Assembly (NCBI GenBank): GCA_018714185.1
Contig: DVNT01000018.1
Location: 1 to 64,000 of the forward strand
DNA from: Candidatus Aphodousia gallistercoris
GTDB lineage: Bacteria; Pseudomonadota; Gammaproteobacteria; Burkholderiales; Burkholderiaceae_F
DNA: 64,000 nt
Reading direction: 5' to 3'
In this document: one piece after another, positions 1 to 7,149 of the stretch
Position numbering within the stretch: position 1 is the first letter of the stretch
Layout of the letters: the number at the start of each line of letters is the position of its first letter
Position numbers and translations under genes: made by a program
The notes under the pieces: model-generated
What the model was told of the DNA's origin: nothing
The model's input: only the letters and a program-made list of their open reading frames with translations
Database searches by the model: none

Positions 1-327
1 GACCTGGGGGCTTTGGGAGCCGAGGGCGACGATTTCTTAAGCTTTACGCCGAAGACTGAAGATGCGCCTCAGGCCGAAAATGAGCCCGTCAAGGAGCCTA
101 AGCCTGCCGCTGAAGAGGTGCCGGCAGCCCCGCAGAAGCCGGCCGCAACCGAAGAAAAAGCTCCGAGTGAGGAGTCAAAGCCCGCAACGCACAAAGTCGA
201 CACATCGCACTTGGCGGTGCCGCCGTTGCCCAATCAGCATCAAGGGTTTACGATCGGCATGAAGGTGCACAAAACCCACCCCGGGTCGCTGACCTACGGC
301 TCACAGATGGTGTGGAAAAAGAAATAG
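1..327 (+). CDS. Partial C-terminal end of an unknown Pro/Ala/Glu-rich protein
   Basis: The reading frame is open from the first base of the window to a TAG stop, so the true start lies upstream. The 108 visible codons begin with an acidic stretch and a long low-complexity linker rich in E, P, A and K (about residues 15-70 of the visible part). The tail is more ordered and ends in a basic GMKV...MVWKKK segment. The linker could join a missing N-terminal domain to a short C-terminal domain. I do not recognise the family and assign no function. It converges with the DUF362 gene on the other strand. Confidence 0.6.
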   Translation, partial: DLGALGAEGDDFLSFTPKTEDAPQAENEPVKEPKPAAEEVPAAPQKPAATEEKAPSEESKPATHKVDTSHLAVPPLPNQHQGFTIGMKVHKTHPGSLTYGSQMVWKKK

Positions 328-386
328 ACCGCTGCTGAAAATCGCACGCACGAGAGGGAGCCGAATGGGTCCCTTGGCATATGAGG

Positions 387-1355
387 CTAAATTTCGCGCA
401 GGCGGTAGCGGCAATGGCCGACGCCATTTTGCTCGGCAATAGCCGTCAGCATGGTGCTGTGGCGTTCTTCCCAGGCTTGGCGGGTTTGGGCATCGGGCGC
501 GGCGCCAAAGGTGATGTCAATAGCTGCCTGGTCAACGGCAACGGGATCGTAGCCCGCCACAATGCCGATGTTACCTAAGTCCTTGGCTCCGCTGCAGCTA
601 TCGGCAGGCTCCATGGCCTCAATGACATTGATAAACACCCAACGGCCTTTTTTAGCTTCCATGGCGGCTTTCACGGCATCCGACATAGACTCGCAGGTGG
701 TCTTGTCGTCTCGGGAAGAAAAGTAGGAAGACACTTCGCCTGCGCTGTGAATCAAGCACTTGCCTTCGAGCGTTCCCATGCAAATGGAAAGATTTTTTAG
801 GGTCCCGCCATAAAAGTCGAGGAAGTGGGCCTTAAAGCGCACGAGAGAAATGAGCGTGTCGTAGCGGGCAAAGTGGCTTCCGGTCCGGGCAAACTTCAAA
901 TGGTAGCCTTTGACGGGCAGGTCCATGGAGCCTTCAGAATCCAAAATATCAATCGGTGCAATGCTCTCGTCAAAGCCGTTTTCTTTGGCTACGGCCAAGT
1001 GCCTCTCGGTGGTATCGCGTGGCGAAAAGCAGTTATTGTCGATAAGCGTTGCTTGGGTGTGATCGGCCAAAGCCTTAACCGTTTGCGGATTGAGGTGCGG
1101 CCCGCCCGGCGTTTCAAACGTCATTTTGATGCCGATTCGGCCTTGACGCTTTTGCTTCAAGGCATCGTAGATTCTAACGAGTCCATTGCCCGAGACTTCG
1201 CGGGTAAAGAGCACTTCAGGTGCAGACTTCTCTTGCACTTGGTGCGTTAATGCGTAGCCGAAACCGCCCGTACGGCTATCGGCAGCTAACAGTTTCGGGG
1301 CGAACAAGGTCCCGGCTAAAAATAGCGATGACGTTAAAACTTCTCTGCGTTTCAT
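387..1355 (-). CDS. Exported DUF362 domain-containing protein
   Basis: This encodes 322 aa from the ATG at 1355, which has a good GGAGG ribosome-binding site 5-6 bases upstream. The frame stays open back to 1640, but that extension has no signal peptide and crosses a palindromic regulatory region. The N-terminus (residues 1-25) is a signal peptide with an RR pair at residues 3-4 and a hydrophobic core ending LLAA, so export is likely and the Tat route is possible. The body has DUF362 features: an FETPGGPHLNP segment, a conserved GGTLKNLSICMGT segment, and a C-terminal GYDPVAVDQAAIDI motif. DUF362 proteins are often linked to iron-sulfur or metal functions, but this one shows no clear CxxCxxC ferredoxin cluster. 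Substrate and role are unknown. It may be controlled by the double palindrome at 1515-1570. Confidence 0.8.
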   Translation of the reverse strand: MKRREVLTSSLFLAGTLFAPKLLAADSRTGGFGYALTHQVQEKSAPEVLFTREVSGNGLVRIYDALKQKRQGRIGIKMTFETPGGPHLNPQTVKALADHTQATLIDNNCFSPRDTTERHLAVAKENGFDESIAPIDILDSEGSMDLPVKGYHLKFARTGSHFARYDTLISLVRFKAHFLDFYGGTLKNLSICMGTLEGKCLIHSAGEVSSYFSSRDDKTTCESMSDAVKAAMEAKKGRWVFINVIEAMEPADSCSGAKDLGNIGIVAGYDPVAVDQAAIDITFGAAPDAQTRQAWEERHSTMLTAIAEQNGVGHCRYRLREI

Positions 1356-1514
1356 GACGCCTCCAGCAGTTCGTTGTCTTTCTTCCTTTATAGCGAAGAG
1401 TTCGCTCTGTTGTGGCGGCGTATGGTGAAATCGAGAGGATGAGGCAGGAAATCGCCATAAATGTAAGGACCATTGCGAATGATAAGGCAGGGATTTTTCG
1501 TTTTTAAATCTGAG

Positions 1515-1570
1515 TTTGTTCAGTCTATTGAACAAATTTAGGTCTATTTTGTTCAGTGGATTGAACAAAA
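1515..1570 (-). promoter_or_regulatory. Double palindrome (operator-like) upstream of the DUF362 gene
   Basis: Two inverted repeats lie here: 1515-1536 with arms TTTGTTCA/TGAACAAA and 1547-1570 with arms TTTTGTTCA/TGAACAAAA. Each has a 6-base centre, and their centres are 33 bp apart, about three helical turns. Read on the minus strand toward the DUF362 gene, 1568-1516 matches 8808-8860 upstream of the ATPase gene at 41 of 53 positions with no gap. The likely role is a pair of binding sites for one dimeric regulator. The regulator is not identified. The distance to the DUF362 start is about 160 bp, so the controlled promoter is less clear here than at the ATPase gene. Confidence 0.7.
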
Positions 1571-1676
1571 AGAGATGACACGCGACAATTGTTCTTTTTT
1601 GGTACATAGAGGAAAGGCGATTTAGAGAATTGATAATCATTACAAAGTTAATAGCTAGGTGGTAACCCCATAAAAA

Positions 1677-1706
1677 TTGACAAATTGTAAACGGGGGGGG
1701 TATTCT
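1677..1706 (+). promoter_or_regulatory. Poly-G-spacer promoter of the autotransporter gene (candidate phase-variable)
   Basis: A perfect -35 TTGACA (1677-1682) is followed by an 18-base spacer that ends in eight G residues (1693-1700), then a -10 TATTCT (1701-1706, 4 of 6). Gain or loss of one G by slipped-strand mispairing would change the spacer to 19 or 17 bases and so change promoter strength. This layout is known from phase-variable porA of Neisseria meningitidis. The same kind of tract precedes two porin genes in this window. Confidence 0.65.
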
Positions 1707-1711
1707 GATTG

Positions 1712-1749
1712 GCGATCTAAGTTATTACCTAGGTCGCTTTTCTTTTTTC
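1712..1749 (+). promoter_or_regulatory. Leader hairpin with T-rich tail before the autotransporter gene
   Basis: GCGATCTA (1712-1719) pairs with TAGGTCGC (1730-1737) with one G-T wobble and a 10-base loop, followed by a T-rich run to 1749. It sits almost at the predicted transcript start and resembles an intrinsic terminator, so it could act as an attenuator or as a 5' stabilising hairpin. The function is inferred. Confidence 0.45.
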
Positions 1750-1768
1750 GAAAAAGGGAAAATGAATC

Positions 1769-4700
1769 ATGAATAAAACATTTAAGACGATTTGGAACGA
1801 AGCTCGCCGCAGCTATATCGTGACCAATGAAGCTCAAAAAACTCATGGGAAACCCTCCAAGTGTGCCGTTGCTTTGGCTGTAGCCGCAACGGCTTTCTTG
1901 TCTATGGGGGCTGCTAATGCGGCTTATGTCGAACCCGGGTTTACGGCGACATCCACGATGGATGTTGATGCCGCAGTTGCCTCTTGGGAAACAGATGAAT
2001 ACATGGCAAACTGGGGCCTTGTTGCTCAGAAGGCTTCAAGTGCTTATGCGTTGGGATATTATGGTCAAGGTGTTAAAGTTGGCCAAATGGACTCCGGCAT
2101 TTTGAAAGGTCATGTCGAACTTTCTGGCGATCGTTGGCATGTCGTTTCAGCATCTGGGGAATATACCCACGATGGTGAACGCTATCCGCAATATGCGTAT
2201 CCTGACGCCGATGCGGATACTGGCGCTTACAAAGCAGGAGATAAATTCAGTGTAGATGGCTATTACGATCCTGAAATCAACGATGGTCATGGCACGGGAT
2301 GTGCTGGTGTGTATGCGGGTAACCGTGATGGTCAGGGCATGCACGGTGTGGCATGGGGTTCGGAATTTTATTCAGCTAATTCAGGCGGTACCGATGATTC
2401 CAACTATGGCCCGTTCCCGGATTACGGTTTCTTCAAGGCGGGTTACGATGCTCTTGTCAATGCGGGCGTTAAGATCATTAACAACAGCTGGGGTACGAAC
2501 TTAAAACAAGTCAATGAAGAAAACGAAATTGTTGACTATTACCACAGCGGTCCGGAACTGACGACTGTCCAAGATATTGAATATGAATATTTCATGTTCA
2601 AGAGAAACTATAACGAAGGTCCTTCTTTTGTTGATGCTGCGTGGGATGCCATCAAGGGTAAGGATGTGATCCAAGCCTTCTCTGCTGGTAACAATGACCG
2701 TGCTACGCCCTATCATCGTGGCCTTTACCCGTATTTCAATCCTGAAGCTGAAGATCAATGGCTTGTTGTTTCCGGTTTGAGGCAAGTAAGTAGTACCGAT
2801 GATCCGTATAACTTCAAGCTCGAAGAAAATTTCAACGAAGCTGGTTTTGCCAAGTACTGGACTTTGTCGGCTCCGGGTCAAAATGGTCGTACTTCCAACG
2901 TTAGTGGTACGGAAGCGTACGGCGGTTACAGCGGAACGTCCATGGCAACACCGTTTGTGTCCGGTGCTTTTGCCGTTTTAGCTTCGCGCTATACGGATAT
3001 GTCGGCTGTTCAAGTGCGTCAAGTTTTACTGACTACGGCTAACCATAAGAATGCCGATGGAACAAATATGATCGGTTGGGATAATGCCGACGGTACCACT
3101 CCGCTTGAAGGTCAAGTTTCCGATCGTATGGGTTGGGGCGTGCCTGATCTTGAAAAAGGCATGTACGGTCTCGGCCAACTTTTTGGTCACTTTGATTACA
3201 ACCTGCAGAAGGGCCATTTAGACGTTTGGTCTAACGATATTTCTCAGGTTGCTTTGGATCAACGTTACGCGGAAGACATGGCATGGTTAGATAGTGCTAC
3301 GGATGAGAACGGTGATCTCGTAATTTCGGATGATCCTAATGATTACAAGTTAACCAACACCAGTACCGGAGAAGCCAATGCCGATGGGAAAGAACACAAT
3401 TATGACCTTGCCGGCGTTGACAATAAAGATGTTACGCTCGAAGAAGCCATGAAGTGGCGTGAAGAATACTATCAAAAACGTTTGGATAGTATTCAAGAGA
3501 AGCTGGATGAAGACTTCTATAGTGGTACTTTGACAAAGAGCGGTGAAGGCACCTTAGTGCTTCTCGGTGATAACTCTTACAAAGGAACGACAACGGTTAA
3601 AGGAGGTACCTTGTTGGCCTTCTCCGAATCCATCGGTGATGACAACAAGGTGACCGTTGAAGCAGAAGGCACTTTCGGTGTTTTGTCTTCTTACAACGAC
3701 AACTTCACGATGACCGGTGTTCATACGAGCAAGGCAACCGAAGAAGACAAGCTTACCATTGACTTGACTGCCGGCGGTACCTTGTTGGTTGATGCAGCCT
3801 CCAACGTCGAAGTAGCCAAGGTTGACTTTGGCGATTCCGGCACGAAGAACGTGGTTGTCGGCCTCGTTGGTGCAGACACTGAACAATTGGCCAAGGCTTA
3901 CAAGGGTGAAGCCGAATTTAGCGGTTCGATTACCAGTGACGCTGACGACTTCACCGATGTTAAGCCCACCACGATGGCAACGGATTCGGCTTTCTTTACG
4001 GTAGGCAAATCCGAAGTTTCCACTGATGGCAAGACGTTGAGCGTTGGTGTTGAAAGCAACGGCAAGAAGGTTGCTGATTTCGCACAAGGCAAGAACGCTA
4101 CGGCTATTGCAACGGCTTTGGAAAACGGTCCGGCCAATGGTATGTTGGGTACGGTGTTGACCATGACGGGCGATCAAGTGACGGATGCCTTGACCAACTT
4201 GTCTGATGACATGTACTCCGCCGCTCGCAACGCTTTTGCTGTCAACAGCTTGACGGTTTCCCGCACGGTGATCGAACAAGCCCGCAGCTACGGAGAAGGC
4301 CGTGCTGCCGAGTTTGAAAACGGTCGCGGCCGCGTTTGGATTGCCGGTGTCGGTCAATGGATGAACGCTGACGGTGCCAATAGTAGCTTGAACGTCGACT
4401 TCGGTGCCGGCTTTGTCGGTGCTGAATGGATCGCTACTGAAAACACCAAGGTTGGTGCTTACTTCGGTTACGGTGCCACGAAGTACGAAGGTGCTTCCGG
4501 CAAGATCGACGGCGATGACATGCACTACGGTATCTACGGTTTGACGGATATCGGTCCGGTCGGCTTGACCTACGGTATCGGTTACACCACGGAAGACCGT
4601 GATTCCATCCGCACGTTTGCCGGCACGGCCAATGCCCACAGCGAAGACGCTACGGCATTGCAAGTGTTCGCTGAAGCTGCTTACAACGACTTCTACATCG

Positions 4701-5125
4701 GCAGTGTGAACGTGGCTCCGTACATCGGCTACGAATGGATGCGCATTGAAACGGACGGCTTTACGGAATCGGCCTTGGGCCAAGACTTCCGCATGGGCGA
4801 CGTTGAAGACGATCTGCAAGTGGCTACGATCGGTGCCCGCGTGACGGTTCCGGTGACGGTCGGCAAGATGCCTGTTGCCTTGAAGGCTAACGTGGGCTAC
4901 AGCCGCTTCTTCGGCGATACGGAAAGCGTGACCTCGATGCAGTTGGGCCACGGCGGAGCTATCGCTTCGATCGAGGGTGAAGAACTCGAAGGTCAAGTGA
5001 ACTTCGGTTTGGGCGTTACGGCTCAAATTGGCAAGCGCGCTACGGTTGGCATCAACTACACGGGCGCCTATGGTAGCGACACGGATACTCACGGTATCGG
5101 CGCTGCCTTGCGCATCAACTTCTAA
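1769..5125 (+). CDS. S8 (subtilisin-like) serine protease autotransporter
   Basis: This is a 1118-aa type Va secreted protease. Residues 1-51 are an extended signal peptide: an ESPR-like MNKTFKTIWNEARRSYIV start, a hydrophobic core, and a likely cut after GAANA. The S8 protease domain (about 90-470) has the full triad: Asp108 in QMDSG, His174 in DGHGTGCAG and Ser391 in SGTSMATP. A passenger beta-helix follows, with an autotransporter-associated repeat (LTKSGEGTLVLLGDNSYKG, then KGGTLLAF). The C-terminal quarter (about 850-1118) is an autotransporter beta-barrel ending in INF, the usual aromatic terminus. The enzyme is expected to be exported through Sec, threaded through its own barrel and active on the cell surface or released. 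Substrate is unknown. The gene is monocistronic, with a poly-G promoter upstream and a terminator downstream. Confidence 0.93.
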   Translation: MNKTFKTIWNEARRSYIVTNEAQKTHGKPSKCAVALAVAATAFLSMGAANAAYVEPGFTATSTMDVDAAVASWETDEYMANWGLVAQKASSAYALGYYGQGVKVGQMDSGILKGHVELSGDRWHVVSASGEYTHDGERYPQYAYPDADADTGAYKAGDKFSVDGYYDPEINDGHGTGCAGVYAGNRDGQGMHGVAWGSEFYSANSGGTDDSNYGPFPDYGFFKAGYDALVNAGVKIINNSWGTNLKQVNEENEIVDYYHSGPELTTVQDIEYEYFMFKRNYNEGPSFVDAAWDAIKGKDVIQAFSAGNNDRATPYHRGLYPYFNPEAEDQWLVVSGLRQVSSTDDPYNFKLEENFNEAGFAKYWTLSAPGQNGRTSNVSGTEAYGGYSGTSMATPFVSGAFAVLASRYTDMSAVQVRQVLLTTANHKNADGTNMIGWDNADGTTPLEGQVSDRMGWGVPDLEKGMYGLGQLFGHFDYNLQKGHLDVWSNDISQVALDQRYAEDMAWLDSATDENGDLVISDDPNDYKLTNTSTGEANADGKEHNYDLAGVDNKDVTLEEAMKWREEYYQKRLDSIQEKLDEDFYSGTLTKSGEGTLVLLGDNSYKGTTTVKGGTLLAFSESIGDDNKVTVEAEGTFGVLSSYNDNFTMTGVHTSKATEEDKLTIDLTAGGTLLVDAASNVEVAKVDFGDSGTKNVVVGLVGADTEQLAKAYKGEAEFSGSITSDADDFTDVKPTTMATDSAFFTVGKSEVSTDGKTLSVGVESNGKKVADFAQGKNATAIATALENGPANGMLGTVLTMTGDQVTDALTNLSDDMYSAARNAFAVNSLTVSRTVIEQARSYGEGRAAEFENGRGRVWIAGVGQWMNADGANSSLNVDFGAGFVGAEWIATENTKVGAYFGYGATKYEGASGKIDGDDMHYGIYGLTDIGPVGLTYGIGYTTEDRDSIRTFAGTANAHSEDATALQVFAEAAYNDFYIGSVNVAPYIGYEWMRIETDGFTESALGQDFRMGDVEDDLQVATIGARVTVPVTVGKMPVALKANVGYSRFFGDTESVTSMQLGHGGAIASIEGEELEGQVNFGLGVTAQIGKRATVGINYTGAYGSDTDTHGIGAALRINF

Positions 5126-5200
5126 TAGAAGTTTCTCCTAAAAATCGAGAGGGAAGCCAACCTCCCTCTCAAACCCATTCTTCTACAGGGGAGAATGTTT

Positions 5201-5231
5201 ATCCCGGGTGTTCGGTCATCCGGGATTTTTT
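5201..5231 (+). terminator. Intrinsic terminator after the autotransporter gene
   Basis: ATCCCGG (5201-5207) pairs perfectly with CCGGGAT (5220-5226), with a T tract directly after. A second hairpin without a T run (GAGAGGGA 5147-5154 / TCCCTCTC 5163-5170) lies just before it. Confidence 0.85.
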
Positions 5232-5244
5232 AACCGTTCAGGCA

Positions 5245-5278
5245 AAAATAAAAACCCGGAAGATTTGTACCTTCCGGG
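5245..5278 (-). terminator. Intrinsic terminator of the porin gene at 5321-6463
   Basis: Arms 5255-5262 and 5271-5278 (CCCGGAAG/CTTCCGGG) form an 8-bp stem. On the minus strand it is followed by a T-rich run (5254-5245). Confidence 0.85.
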
Positions 5279-5320
5279 GAAAAGGTCAGTCATCACGAAA
5301 ATCGTACTGACGACTTATTT

Positions 5321-6463
5321 TTAGAAGTACTGAACGATACCAACCCAAGCATCGATGGATTCAAATTCAGCCTTGTGGGCAGCGCCCGTACGTTCAGCTT
5401 CGGTCTTCAAGTAACCGGCACCGGCCTTGATCAAGGTTTGTTTGCTCAGCGGATACGTGTACATGGCACCGATATTGAAGCCCGTGAACTCATCCGTGGC
5501 TCCTTCAGCGTCATCTTCACCATCTGTGTAAGCCACAGAAACCGTCCAGCTGCCGCCCCAAGCGGGGATATCGGCACCGGCAACGAAAGAGTAGCCTTTC
5601 AAATCATCGTAGCCGGAGATGGAAGCGTCGATGTCATCCAACGTTCCGGTTACATTGCCGATGCTGTTGGCACCCGTGAAGTATTGGCCTGCTAACTTGA
5701 AATTGGCGAAACCGGCGTTGTAATTCACACCAAGGTTCACCGTGAATTCATCTTCCGGATCTCCGCCGTTCGTGGCGTAGGTACCGAAGGAAGCTTCGTT
5801 ACGGTACGTGACAACCAAACCGCTACCGAAGTTGCCGTTGGCATACTTCAAACCCAAAGCGGCCGGGCGTTCATTGCGGGAGGTATTTTCTTGAACGTCC
5901 GTCTTGTTACCGAAAGAGTATTCACCGTAGAGGGTGAAGCCGGCAAAAGTCGGAGAAACGTAAGAAATACGGTTGGCTTCGCGAGCCATTTCATTGACCA
6001 TCAAACCGATACCTTGGACGGAGTATCCGCCACCACCGGTACCGCCGGCAACGTAGTTGCTAGCCCAGAAGTTGGTCGAACCGCCATCGGACCACATAGA
6101 GCCCACGCGACCGGCGTAGAAGCTACCGTAGTTGGTCTTGGCATAAATTAAAGATTCGCGGTTGAAGCCGCCGTCAAAAGCGGTACCGGTATCCGTGATC
6201 AACTTCGTTTCGAGCACAAAGCCGACTTCCAAGTCATCGCTGATCTGTTCGGAACCCTTAAGGCCGATGCGGTTCGTCGTTGTGACGCCGGCGTCCATGC
6301 CCCATTTGGTTTGGTCCACAACCTTTTCACCAGCAAAGGTGGTGCCTTCTTGGTCTTGCAGCAACAAACCGGTGCCGACACGGCCATAGATGGTTACTTC
6401 GCCAGCGAATGCGCTGCCTACGAATGCGCTTAATACAGCCACAGCTGCTAAAGTCTTTTTCAT
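5321..6463 (-). CDS. Gram-negative (trimeric, general bacterial type) porin
   Basis: This 380-aa outer-membrane channel starts at the ATG at 6463 (an ATG at 6466 is equally possible), behind an AGAAGGA site. The signal peptide (residues 1-20) ends GSAFA. The mature protein opens with the typical strand GEVTIYGRVGTG and ends AWVGIVQYF, with the C-terminal Phe that the BAM machinery recognises. The middle shows alternating beta-strands and the loop-3-like FYAGRVGSMWSDGGSTNFWASNY segment. It most resembles the third tandem porin at 24,982: the GGTGGGGYSVQGIGLM loop and the C-terminus are nearly the same. Expression is probably controlled by a poly-G promoter and a leader hairpin. Solute preference cannot be read from the sequence. 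Confidence 0.93.
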   Translation of the reverse strand: MKKTLAAVAVLSAFVGSAFAGEVTIYGRVGTGLLLQDQEGTTFAGEKVVDQTKWGMDAGVTTTNRIGLKGSEQISDDLEVGFVLETKLITDTGTAFDGGFNRESLIYAKTNYGSFYAGRVGSMWSDGGSTNFWASNYVAGGTGGGGYSVQGIGLMVNEMAREANRISYVSPTFAGFTLYGEYSFGNKTDVQENTSRNERPAALGLKYANGNFGSGLVVTYRNEASFGTYATNGGDPEDEFTVNLGVNYNAGFANFKLAGQYFTGANSIGNVTGTLDDIDASISGYDDLKGYSFVAGADIPAWGGSWTVSVAYTDGEDDAEGATDEFTGFNIGAMYTYPLSKQTLIKAGAGYLKTEAERTGAAHKAEFESIDAWVGIVQYF

Positions 6464-6500
6464 CATGAGGATCCTTCTAAAATCCGGAAACAAGTGAAGA

Positions 6501-6526
6501 GGGACCGAACTCTGACCTTCGGTCCC
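6501..6526 (-). promoter_or_regulatory. Leader hairpin before the porin gene
   Basis: GGGACCGAA (6501-6509) and TTCGGTCCC (6518-6526) form a perfect 9-bp stem with an 8-base loop inside the predicted 5' leader, about 40 bases before the start codon. No long T run follows, so a stabilising or binding role is more likely than termination. Confidence 0.55.
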
Positions 6527-6577
6527 GAGAATCTTCGCGCTGTAAGGTACGAGAAAACAGTGTTCGGATTCACTGCC

Positions 6578-6608
6578 ATTGTCCCAAATACCCCCCCCCG
6601 TATTGCAA
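6578..6608 (-). promoter_or_regulatory. Poly-G-spacer promoter of the porin gene (candidate phase-variable)
   Basis: On the minus strand, -35 TTGCAA (6608-6603) and -10 GACAAT (6583-6578) are 19 bases apart, and the spacer contains nine G (6599-6591). The block TACG(n)TATTTGSGACAAT is shared with the promoter of the porin at 21,996, with the same 19-base spacing although the tract there is eight G. The shared design argues that this is a real promoter. Confidence 0.65.
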
Positions 6609-6688
6609 CTAAATATTTCAATTAGGTTAACTGACTGTGTCCTTTTCGCAACATTTAATCTGGGTTATATGGCAATGGTATATATGAT

Positions 6689-6704
6689 CAAGGGTAAACC
6701 CTTG
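6689..6704. promoter_or_regulatory. 16-bp palindrome
   Basis: CAAGGGT and ACCCTTG flank a 2-base AA centre. It lies about 80 bp upstream of the porin -35 box and could be an operator. No other copy was noticed. Confidence 0.3.
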
Positions 6705-7149
6705 TATAGATTGGGTTTTTATGAGCAGCTTGTTTGTTAGAAATTTAGCATCCTTGTGCATGTTTTTGAAAATAGTTGATAGTGACATCATGACTAAACG
6801 GTGAAGATAAGTCTCGAGTCATCCGCCAGTACGATTGATTGGAACGGCACGTACGGTGCTTTCGAACAACGCTTTTTGAGCGCCTTGTACAATGCCTTGA
6901 TCCACCCCAGGGACAGGAATCTAGGAAGCCAGTCCTTATGCCACCTCACGCTAGCAGCCTTGCAACAAGGTTAGCCAAACGATGAACAGGAATGAAAGAA
7001 GAGTCAGCAAGAAGCCCGCTTGAGAACTTTAAGAGGTCTTGTCAAAGTATCGACACGTCTTATCCCAAAAGAGCATTTAATTCGGGGTAAGAGCTTTTCT
7101 CTTTCGGCTCTTCTCTAAGCGCCTTAAAGATTTCTGTCCTCTCAATAAT

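Larger units (their letters stand above)
1356..1768. other. Divergent intergenic region between the DUF362 and autotransporter genes
   Basis: This 413-bp gap has no convincing gene. It holds a double palindrome (1515-1570), a promoter with a poly-G spacer reading right (1677-1706), and a leader hairpin (1712-1749). The stretch 1360-1510 shows nothing I can name. Confidence 0.7.
6464..7149. other. Intergenic region between porin promoter and insertion sequence
   Basis: This stretch of about 690 bp has no convincing gene. It holds the porin leader hairpin (6501-6526), the poly-C/poly-G promoter (6578-6608) and a palindrome (6689-6704). From 6710 to 7149 the bases do not form a recognisable gene. 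Minus-strand frames hold only short open pieces, including one that continues the transposase frame past its own stop to 7060. Confidence 0.6.

Noticed and set aside
1356..1640. Upstream extension of the DUF362 gene in frame
   Set aside because: The extension has no signal peptide, crosses the double palindrome and lies upstream of an ideal ribosome-binding site and signal peptide at 1355.
3554..5092. 512-codon open frame on the minus strand
   Set aside because: It lies wholly opposite the autotransporter barrel, whose regular codon use keeps the opposite frame open. Its translation shows no protein family features.
6850..6960. Short minus-strand stretch reading VDQGIVQGAQKALFESTVRAVPI
   Set aside because: It looks protein-like but is only about 34 codons between stops, and no family or start could be named.
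7130..7149. Target-site duplication of the insertion sequence
   Set aside because: The bases outside the two inverted repeats do not match each other.
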